The notes below the pieces were generated by a model. That model ran no database searches and was not told the DNA's origin. It worked only from the letters and a program-made list of their open reading frames with translations. A stretch of 64,000 bases of DNA, from positions 250,501 to 314,500 of the forward strand of contig OY365817.1 of NCBI GenBank assembly GCA_959347315.1. Direction: 5' to 3'. This document shows positions 48,201 to 60,200 of the stretch, one piece after another (the stretch's first letter is position 1; every line of letters begins with the position of its first letter). The position numbers were made by a program, and so were the translations under genes. Origin of the DNA: Bimastos eiseni. Its lineage: Eukaryota > Annelida > Clitellata > Crassiclitellata > Lumbricidae.

Positions 48201-51200
48201 ATCCTTTGGCAAATAAAGAAATCCACAATGAAAATCAGGTAAATTATACATGTATATTATTATTAGCCTTACAGCCCAACTTCTCCTTCGATTGGAGCTT
48301 GAACTCAGCGATTGCGCTACATCGCTCCTAAAATTGTTTCCGTGTTGGTTACTCCGATCGCAAGACACCTGAAGGCTGAGCAAACATTGTCGTTTCGTCA
48401 GTGTTCCGTTCTCCCGTCATTCTTGCGACACATCGAAGAAGTTGTTCCACTTTGTAGTTAGGATTACACACGACTTATGTTGCATATGTAACATATCTCA
48501 GATAATTATTATCAGCATTGGGATGTTGGCCATGTAGGCATTCGTGTACAATGCAGACCGATATTTACCGATCCACTTATAATGACGCGTTTATATCCTT
48601 CAGAAGGCGCCGAACAATGGGCAGGCCCTATCAGACAGTTAAATAGGCCTAATGGTTAGCCCTACTCAGTCAAATGAAGCATCACGAATGTCCATCGGAG
48701 CACTTGGACATGGTAGGATACTAGGATTAAGAACACGGTGGGCCACAATGAGCTCCAGTTCATGTACGAATCACCTAGGAACCAATATTATAATTTACAT
48801 GGTTTAACGCCTTCGAGAGATTCTTACAATGTATTATAAATACATACATATATACATGCTTTGTCGGTGGGTTGCTGACCAGCTAGACCCGCCATAGAGT
48901 GGAATCGAGAATTAAATCATCTGCTCAACTTTAAAATACTGCAGCGTGTGCCTCACGTGATTCGTCTTTAGCCTTGCCTTGAAATATTGTAAAATGCCTT
49001 TAGAAGTTTGTCGCATTGGTGAATTAAATCCTGGATTTAATACTAGGCTATAGCATAGTTTAATGAGCGCACACTATAGCTATCGATGTAAGCCCTATTG
49101 CACTGCGGTAATTACTTTGCGGTAATTGGCATCGTGAGACAGCCTAAAGACAGTATTGAGAACAGTGTGATGTTGGGTATAGTGGAAGAAACCCGAAGTC
49201 GTGGAAGACCCAGAATCTGCTGGTTTGACAATGTCATGGGGTGGACTGGTTTAAGAGGCACAAGCTTAATGAAGATCGTAAGAGACAGAAAGCATTGGAC
49301 ATCACTTTCCCATTCATGTAGTCAACCGTCGCGAAGCGACGATGACGATGTGACATGACAATTGGCATTGATGCTTCGTTGAAAAGTCAGCGCTGGAGTT
49401 GGATTGCTTCTGCTGCGGTATTTCCATTTTGTATATAACAAAAGTGTACATGGCAGTAGCAGCTGCAGGTCTTTCGGCTTACGATTTTAAACGAGGCTTA
49501 CCAATCGTAAATAAATGCTTGCGTGTTACTCAGCCGTGCAAATTATCTCATCATCATATTTAACTAAGTGGAAAATATCGCCTATTATAGAAAACTCTAA
49601 GTTATTTATTACAATATATCCGACTTCCCTGTTGCTCATTTTTTATGACATATTGTAATTATTGTAGTGGGTATACCTGAACATTGTATTTAGTACGAAG
49701 GTTTGATAATCCAAATGTATATAGGTGAACCTATAGTCGAAGAAGCTAAACTTATGAAGAAAATGATTTCTTAAACAGAAGTATGACTGCTGAAAATTAT
49801 CATAAATCAAATGGAAGTTTATCGAAGAAAATAATCTTCCCTTAAATTGAAGTTGAAATGATGGACAATGTTACAACGAAGTGTATTGATGAAACTATTT
49901 TATAGTGCAAGTGGAGCTGGATTGAAGAGAAATCACAATGTCAGTTGAAGTTGCATTAAGATGGATTGATACCAAAACTTGTGATGTTAATCGATTGATG
50001 CTCAGACTATAGTATGCTACAATGGATGAATGCCACAATTTTGGTGGTCAGATAAAACAAAATAAGCACCGTGGTGGCTACTCGAACATTGCATTCAGTA
50101 CGATGGTTACATCTCGCAGAAGCTACACTGATGAAGAGAATGTTTGCTTAAACCAATGATCATTTATGAAAATATACCTTGGTTAAATAGAACCACAACA
50201 TTATGCGATTGCGAGAATGGACGAAGTAAAAGATGCTGCAGGAAAAGATTGATGCCTGTGAAATATGAATATGGAGAAAGATGCTGAGGATAACGTAGAC
50301 AGACAGAAGAACAAATGACTCAGTGCTTCAAAAGAAGGGGATTAGCAACCGCACGGAAGCTTGACTTTGAAACAGAAGATAGTGTATTTCGGTCATGTGA
50401 AGCGAGCCAATGGGATGGAGAGAGATATTATGCTGGGTTGCGGTGAAGGTGTGAGGAGAAGAAGGCGTGGAACAATGAGGTGGATGGATGGAATACAAGA
50501 GAGGACAGCGTTGAGTCTGAAGGAGTTGAGGGCTACCATGACGGTCGCTATAGTTCCACGAACTGACGGCACAAGGTGACAAGGTGAAATAGAAGTTGAA
50601 ATGATGGAAAATGTTACAACGTAAGTAGATTGATGAAACTGTTTTTACAGAACAAGTGGAGCTAGATTGATCAGGAATCAGAATATCGGTTGAAGTTGGA
50701 TTAAGATGGATTGATGACACAACTTATAGTGTTAATAGAAGTTAGACTGATGCTCAAACTATATTATGCTACAATGGACGAATAATAAATGCGCTGGAAC
50801 AATAGATTAACCTACGAAGAGTAGAGCGCCTACCATTAAGTTGGCTGTTACATGAAGGAATGGTTTTTACTCTCATTAAACTTGACTTGAAAATAATTTC
50901 TTGTCTTATAATCCAATCTGACATCGCTGAGAGTGGGACGTATCCATCACAAGACAGTGTGATGGTTTCTTGAAAGATAAGCGTTATTAACTATTAATAG
51001 CAACTGATCTTATTGACTGAGGGGGAGGGCTATGGCTGTTGACTACATGTTTGCTGACTTGTGATAGGCCGAGAGACTTACAGTTGGCACTCCCATCTAC
51101 GCTTTACAATAATGCTTACGATTTGGAGTGTTTAGGGCATTTACTTCATTGCCTCGTATCGGATGACTTAGGTAGCGTGTGCTGGAACCATGTTTGAGGT

Positions 51201-54200
51201 AGATCCTGTTGTTGTGTTGCTGAATATAGGCCTACCTTCATCACTTGTCGGTTTTTAATCTATTTTCAGTTACTTCCTCATTTTGTGATAACCGTATTTA
51301 GAAATTCTCCTGGTTTCGCCGGTTTATTTCTGGCGACGCTTTACGGAGGAGCCTTAAGGTAAGACGAATATAATAGAACTATTTAATTGCTACTTATACT
51401 GGGTGGATATTCTTTTTAAAAACTACTCAATTAATCGAATTCTACAATCGATTAATAGAGGGTAAAACATAGTCGATTAATCGATATTTGACTTGTTTGT
51501 ATCTCCGAAAGTTGAATAATTTGAGAATTCAATTTCTGCCATGGCAACATACATGTAGTATTCGATTAGTTATGAATCATCGTGATTGTTCACTTGCAGC
51601 GAGCCGATCCGTAGAAAATAGTACTGGGTTAAATAAAATTATTTTTCACACGAATGTTCAAAGAGAGAAGGCAAAAGACAATAAGATAATAATATAAATT
51701 TAATATAATAACGATAACAGTAACTTTCGATAAATTGACAAACTGACACAGCCGCAATGTAAGATTAAGACATAGAATGAACGCATGATCAATGTCTGTA
51801 GTCGAATTTTATTTACGCCAACCATGCAAGTCGCCCATCACTCTATGCATCTAATATGACCAACGTCGTAAAAAACGATTATTAGTCAACATTATGGGAT
51901 TGCGGGAATCAACTGCTCCTCACGTCAATGTCTCTCAGCCATTATTCCACGTCTCTCTCCCATATTGTAGGTATTAATTATTTAAACTCTGTTTTGAAAT
52001 TCTTTACAGATACAATGTTCTTCTCAAGTTACGTTTGCACACGATTACCTAAGTGACATAGACATGAAAATATTTGTGTGAACCAGCTTTAACTAATTTT
52101 CATTGATGCCTTCAGAGGCATATAATACGTTTTCATTTAATATTGACCCGTGAATCCCTCAATGCAGCGACTTGAGTCGGGTCATACCGTCATAGTCATA
52201 GCTATCTTGAAATCGTCATTTGTAAAGTGTTAACCAATGTTTTGAATGAATTAATCATTTACAGCTCTATATCATCTGGTCTAAGCGGTTCAGCAGCAAA
52301 CTGTTGGGAAGATTTTCTTAGTGCGAAATTCAATTACCTTCCTGAATCCCGGAAAGCCATTGCCAACCGGATATTAGGTACTGTTTAGTAAAATAATTAA
52401 AATTCCAATTACGAATAATATCCTGTCATGTATCATTTTGTGCATCTACACGCAATATTACCTTGTTGCTAAAAATAACATATTATCAGACCACACAATT
52501 TGTTGAAAGTTTGTGTTTCTTTTGCACATGATGAACTCGTCATTTGCTAATGAAAAATAAATGCACCGATTTATTTCAAGCCGTATGTTAGTAAGTGAAT
52601 GTTTCCAGTTCATGTTCCTTAAAACCCTAAACAACCAGTAAAAGTTCATCTTTAAGTCAACAATTTGAATACATACATACATATGTAAATGAAAATAACT
52701 ATTCTACGATATTTGTCTATTTGGAAACTTAGATAATAATTATACGATCTTGAAAGCAAATGTTTGTACATTGTTCTGTTTTCATTCATTATTTGCAGTC
52801 TTGGTCTTCGGCATCGTAGCAACTTCAGTAGCATTCCTTGCAGCATTTATACCTGGTCCAATTTCACAGGTAAGAGAATTTAATGCGAAACATTATTGAT
52901 ATATTGATAAAATATTTTAAAGTCATTAGTAGTAAGTCAGACTCAGATTTAGGTTTATTTGCTGAAAAATGCACAAATTAACAACAAAGGGGTATCAACA
53001 CGCCATATGCCAGTTTGGAAACAGTCTCATAAAAATGGAGTAAAATTTGGTGCGGATTGGATTCTAGCTTCCAAAATCAAGCTCCGCGGTCGAATGCTCA
53101 CTGCTACGACCATCTAGCGATGTCATTAATAGAAAAAAAATTAATATTGAGCTCAATATGAGTTCTCAAAAACGCACGTGGCTTGTCGAGTTCCATGCGT
53201 CTTTTCGGGTTTAAAATACGCATTTCTATAGCACACTTGAGTTTGAAACTGGCACGTTTGAAATACAGTTCATTTGTATGTATCTTGCTAGCCTTTTCAA
53301 ATACTGAGGACCCAAAAACAATCTTACATAGAACGCTGATTTTCAGCTATCGCATCATACACTGTCACGCAAGAAGGAAATCCGTCAAAATAGTCTTCAA
53401 AAGGTAAACTATACGTAACCTATACTAATATTATTTGCCAAAATAGGCAATGTATCTATAATGTACCAATGCCTAAGAAAAAAAAGAGAGACTAATGTAA
53501 AACTAAATCTAATCCAAAACCAAGCTAAATGCAATAATTCCATAGGGTATGCAAAGGAGCAATGACCCATATCTTCCTATTGTTTCTGTATTCGATAATC
53601 TACATCCTGTCTAGTGAATACCACTCACTCTCTGTCACTATACGTTTCTCTATCGCTGGCGTCCCTTATGACAGCTGGGCTGACAAGCTATTGCACTGCA
53701 GCGTCTGATTAATTAAAACAATTAACGAAGTCGATTAGAAAAACGGTCAGGTGCCCATATGGTTACAAATACACAGTAGGCCTAGGCAAATATAGGCCTA
53801 TGTTTAAGTACTAGGTTCACATAATCTCGTCGTATCCTGTAAGTCAAATGTTCGCATGAACGAATAACAGTCACAATTTTAACTAATTAAATGATTACAA
53901 AATTACAAAAATAAAACCACTATAGCCGCCGTCAATTGCTCAGCTTTGATGTAGATTCAATTGTATAGCATTCGGGTAATAAAACCATATCGAGTTAGTG
54001 CGTCAGCGCGTGGGATCTCTCGATTGTGCGATCGAGGACGGAGTTTATAGGTAACAATCTTTAAAGGTGGCAAAGGACAACTTAGAACATGGTAAGGATT
54101 GTGTAGCACAGAAGAGAAAAGAAAGGAATCTGCACGACCACAGAGGTCGTCAAAAGTCACCTGGTCAAAAGGCAGAAACTTAGCCGTATCAGTTTACTTA

Positions 54201-57200
54201 CAATTGCTTTGAGACGCCTTCTCTGGCCAGACCATGCAGGGGAAGCATAGAGGAGGCAGGAGAGCGAGGTAGCCCGAACTACATCATATAAGCGCGTCCC
54301 CGACAGACGAGGAGCAACAAGGATGCGTAGTGCATAGAGTGATTGGCTGACCTTTGTACAGATCCGGTCAACATGTGGGTCAAAATTTAGTCTATCAGCA
54401 ATGGTTACCCCTAATATAACGGATGATACCACCTTTTCCACACCTGGCATAGGGGTGGGAGATTTGGTAACTTATCATCTCCTTAGACTTATTACCATTG
54501 AGTTTTAGATTACAAGTAAGTGCCCATGTACATGTAGCTACATTTTCAAGTTCAGAGCTTGTAGTGTCTATAGCGGAAGCGGGAATCAAAATGTAGCTGT
54601 CGTCTGCGTATTTGAGCAATCGCAGTAATCTATTGCTGCGATGCACATTTTTCAGGCCAGAAATAGTCACCACAAAGTTAGGCTGTCCAAGTCCAGATCC
54701 CTGTATGACACTAGCATTTATTTTACATGAGGCAGATACTTGGCCATGGAATTTAGTGCAATGCTGACGGTTTTACAAGAATGATAAGATCCAATTATAC
54801 AGAAAGTCAGATAATGGCAAAAGAACATGTTGCTCAGATAGGTGGGAGTGCCTAACCGTATCAAAGGCACGGGAGAAGTCCAGCGAGATGAGACGTACAT
54901 ACGGCTCTTCTTGTAACATATCTAGAATTCCATGAGTCAGAGCAACGAGGGCTGATGTGGTGGAGCCAGTGGGTCGAAATGCGTATTGGTCGCTAAGAGT
55001 GGAGTTAGTCTCAGGATCACTGAATATAGGATAGAAATAATTCCTCACAACTATTTTCTCGGCATGCGGCATAATACAGGAGTAATAGAAATGGGCCTGA
55101 AATCAGCCTCATTTTGAAGATGCGCAGTTTTAGGGACAGGCGTGATACAACTAGAACTCCATTGAGACGGCGTGTAAGAATTAGTCAGGGAGCAATTGAA
55201 GAGATAGTAGTGCTTGTATGTGAAAGTGAGTTCAGTTAGCTAAGTTCGTTTACAGTTGAGTTCGGTCAGTTAAGTTCGGGCAGTTAAGAGGGCTTGGTAG
55301 TTCAGTAGAGTCGTGTTAACTCTGAATTCGTTCGTAGTGCGAGGCTGTTGACCGTTGGCTGTCTTCTGTTACAGACGGTCGAGTTGTGCTTAGTCAAGGC
55401 AGTTGTATTAAGACATTCAGTGAGAGATTAGTCGTTTCGACTGTTAGAGAAATACATTTGGTGAACTTGTCGACATATTATCTGCTGCTGTTGAGCTGAC
55501 AGTTTATCGCATTGTGTTGAACTATCTTCGACTTCGACGTTGTTGAAAAGAATAATACAAGAAAGTGTTCGAATTGCGAGTTGGTTTCTTCTGCGTAGAA
55601 TAGTGACTTTCACCTGCGGAACAGTTTCGAAGTCTTGTGCCAAAAAGCCAAGCCTTACCTAGCGGGCCTCGAAGAATAAGGGATGACCTCAGGGCTCGAC
55701 CTCCTGAGGGTACCAGAATATAAAGGAGGAATCCAGGTTTTCCCTGGACGCTTGTTGAATCCTGTCTACGCCTGACAAGCGTACAGTGCCGACTCGAGAG
55801 AGTTCGCCACATTATTCACAGTCGCAAAGCAACGCCTACACATATACTTTTACCCGTACAGAAATTACGTTGTTGAGAGAACAATCGGTAGATGGTTACG
55901 GACACTTGGATCTCAGTATCATAGATGTGAGGTGTGGGTACTCCATCGTGGTCGACGAGGCGTCACTGGAGGTAGCTTCGCGTCCGAGACCACCATGGCG
56001 TGTGGGTACCCCATGGTAGGAAGACTGTTTAACATGAAAACAAATTCACGTTTGCTCATCTAAAATGCATGTTTGCTCAGCTGAAATTTATGTTTCCTCA
56101 ACCTAAAATCATATTGGTCATCTGAAGTTCACATTTTCGCACCTGAAATTCATCTTTGCCCTTCTGAAATCCATATATGCCGAAACTGAAATTCATGTTT
56201 GCTTATCTGTAATTCGTATTTGTCCATTTGACAACTTCTTACATACAATCATTCACACGGCCTTGATATCTCATTATTTCTATGGCAATCTGAAGCATTG
56301 TCGCGATGAAGAGTATTAATAATAATAATAATAATAATGATCATAATTATTATTATTTTTATTATTACCGAAATTTGATACCGCCCTTCTTCCAACATTT
56401 TTCCTCAGAAGTGCACACACACGCCTCGATGGCGCAATTGCTTTTGTATTGCATAGCAATGGTTCGCGAAAGACTTTCTCAAGGTCCCTACACAGTGACT
56501 GACGCCCAGGACGAGGGTCGAACCCGCGCGCTTAGCACACACTGAACGTTACGGGCTGACCGCTCTAACCGATCGGCCACTGTGCCACATAGTTAATAAT
56601 GTTTATGTTAGATAATATTAGATAGATAAAATTGATTAATGAATTAGTCTGCTTCTAGACTTAAGCAGTAGAGTTTGAAAATGCATCAGTCTGTTATCCT
56701 GCGTAATATTATTTACTCCAATTATCCGTTATGATAGATTGCGTGGGCGCTGGATGGACCTGTGGCTGGGCCACTCTTTGGCATCTTCGTCTTGGGTGGA
56801 ATATCAAAAATCGCCAATTGGAAGGTTTGAATCTTAGTGAACACTTCACTTGCGTCTTCAGTAATCGTTAAAACTTAATTTCTTAATTCGAATTAGTTCC
56901 AGCAAGTTATTACGCATTAAACCGCACAAAGGTTCTCCGCTCAATCTGCGCAAAGTGCCTCGAGATAGATCTTAAATTTGCGTGGTTTAGTTACTAAATA
57001 AGATGTAGACGGATTTTGCAAGATACTGGCTTCCGGCTTCAATAGATGCTTGTTGCTCATTTAGCAATTTGTTCGCATGTAAATTATCGTTCTTTCATTG
57101 TGAATTTATCTAGGGAGCCTTGATTGGTGCAGCTGTGGGTCTGACCTTGAGCATTTGGTTAGCAGTGGGATCGATGAGTGTCCCAAATAAATATCCTTCT

Positions 57201-60200
57201 CTGCCACCAATATCAGTCGACTGTTGCATCGATCATTGGAACGCTACCGTCTTTGGATCAATTGATGGTAACAACTGTACTGTTACCAGCCAACCAACAA
57301 ATGACTCCATCAGAACGCCGTCTGCTGGTGTAAGTTTATATGCAGTGGCATTACAGTACGTGTACGTCTGTCGGTCGGTTTGTCTGTCGTCCGTCTTATG
57401 TAGGTATGATTGTGATCGAGCATTTCATTAAAACCTTTTAGGAATCTCCCTAGAGTGCTTTCAGTAATTCATCATCATCCTCATCACGCATCATGGGCAG
57501 TTCGTGCTTTTCTTCAATACGTCATAGAAACATTTTGTAGCGCCATTGCTTGCCGTGTAAGTAATTATAGACACTTAAACTGATAAGTGGATGCGAGTGA
57601 GAAGATAGTCAATCAGATGTAGCGTAAGAAAGTCATTCGCAGGACTGGTCAGTCAGATGCGAGCTATCAAACGTCTCGGTTAATATTGACAGCCTGGAGT
57701 TGTAGAGAATGTTCGAAATGGAAAATTTCGAGCAGACAGTTTTTTGTAGGTGGTCCATAATATGATAAATAAGGTGCTAGCTGATGTTGCCGTTCATCAA
57801 ATAAGTAAAGTAATGTTGTTGAAATTTGGTATGACTATCAACTATCCTATCAAGTCATACCTTTCTTCACGCTCGTTCACTGTCAGTGCCTCTGGTTGCT
57901 CATCTAGTCTTCACAGCTTCATCCGCGGTGTTCGTCAGGGTTATGTTCTTGTGTATCTTTTAATCATTATGTACACCTCCCCACTCAGCAAAATCATAGC
58001 CTCGTTTTCTGTGGATCATCACCTTTACGCTGTTGATACACAACTGTTCTTATATTTCTTCCCTCACTCACTTACTGACGCAGTATATCACATACAAAAC
58101 ACCATCGCCCATACATCATGACCAATCCTTTATGCCTAAAACCGTCGAAACAGAATTTCTCAGCATAGGCCTCCGTGGACAATTAAACAAACTTACCTAC
58201 CCTCCGAACTTCTTCAACTAAACCTCCCTTCTCCAGTGCGCTCCAAAAGAATTCGGTCAGTGTGCTCATCCCCAAATTTCATCTCCAAATTTAACATCTC
58301 CACGCTTTCACTATCCTCCGCTACTTTCCGCTCAAGACTGAAAGCCGAACTCTTCAGAATCTACTCCTGCACCATCACCAACTACTGTCCCCTCTGCTTG
58401 GCACCCCTGAATTTCGACCTGTCTGAGAGGCTTGGCTGTTGCACAGTTGATATGGTATAACGCCGAAGAATAAGCTGGTCTCCCTGACGTGGCTTTTGTG
58501 GGCGATGAGAAATCATTCACAGAACAATAGCTCATAAGTCGATCGCTCATAGGACAATCGCTCACGGGACAATCGCTCTTAAAGACTATCGCTCATAGGC
58601 TGATAGCTCATAGGACGCTCGCTCATAGGACTATCGCTCACATCTGTTTCGTAAACCAGCTTTTCGCAACTCTGGACATTCATTCATTTGACGATTACCT
58701 AACATAATGCAAAATATTAAGTCATCTAGGAATTAGTAAACGAAAAGCAGAATGTGTGGTAATTGGTTTTTATAGTTATTGTTAAAAACGTTTTCCCAAA
58801 ATCAGATTAGCTTTAAATTTAGTCAAGCGTACACATCATTATCCAGCGTTCTATTATCATAACGACCTAAAACTACATGTAGACAGAAATCTGAAGAATA
58901 GATAACACATAATACCTAATAAGCTTTCTAAATTCGGATGTCCACTACTTGTAAGACAAGTGAGCAACAGATCGTAAATAAGTGAGAATGTCAGTTCTAT
59001 CATATGTAGCGACTGAACGACTGGCATGAATTGCCCGGTTAGCAATTTGCGGTCTTCTATACCCCACCAACTTTATTACGGAACCCGATTGCCTTTATTT
59101 GTTTGTAATCAGCGAGTAGTGGGAGAGTTGGCCTTGAAAATTTGTTACGCAATAGCGGCAATACGCATTTTCCGCATACGATGTTCATTTAACACATTTT
59201 GAAAGATGTACCATAATTTCATTTAAAGTTGAGGTTTTATCTTTTTTTGGTACGCAATTGCGTATTTTACTTCCATGCAGCCCCGCCACTAATAGCGAGT
59301 ATAAGTTCCTAATTCATCAAGCCGCGTAATCAATTCGTAAACGGGTGCAACTGTGATCTTCGTCTTTCCGTCTATTCTGATATTGTCACTTATTACTTTC
59401 TCGGTATGTTTATTTGCTTGTCTAATAACAGAAACTTAGTAATTAATCAAATTAATAAATGTGTTGAGTTAACATCTTTGTTTTTTTTAATTGCCGAAAA
59501 CTTAGCAGATTTCCAATTTAAGCAGCCAGTCTTTTATGTTATTTACTTACTACATGTTGACTTTCGTGTCGTAAAATATGAAAAATCGAGCGATCGTCCG
59601 TCCATATGAGCGAAAGTCCTATTAGCGATCTTCCCATGAGCGATCATCCTGTAAGCGAACATCCGAGGACCGACATTTTCAGAGATTTATTTGACATTAC
59701 TTTATGCCCAAGACGCTCATGATGAAAAGGAACAAAGAAAGTTTAGGAAACATTCAGACTCGATAGTGGTCGGATGGCTGACGATTCACGAGTGACAGAG
59801 GCCTATACGGATCTAGATTAATCTTCGCAACCAGATAACTATTTTGTGTGTGTTTCATATCTGCAGACAGAGTTCCATGGCCTGGAGAAGTTGTACTGTC
59901 TATCATACTTGTGGTACATGCTTTTTGGACTGATGACAACGTGGATAGTTGGGATGATCGTTTCCTTGATATTCAGTAGGTTATCACTTCATACATTTGA
60001 ATGCACGCCGCTTAACCGTTGTGATGGTCAACTCATCGCTAAGATTTCTATGCTACGATTTTTCTTAGCTTCTGAAATTATGCCGCGATATTCGTTATGC
60101 AGTATAAACAATATCCTAAAAGTCATTCGATGCTTGTCACTGAAGATTGAATGTGGTGCATGAGAATAATGATCCGGCTGCAAATTGGATGAATGTATTC

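Noticed and set aside
56490..56588. A tRNA-like sequence with A and B boxes considered as a tRNA gene
   Set aside because: The sequence continues into a shared non-tRNA body, recurs at 34785-35018 and 29805-29925, and the acceptor stem does not pair cleanly. It is a SINE.
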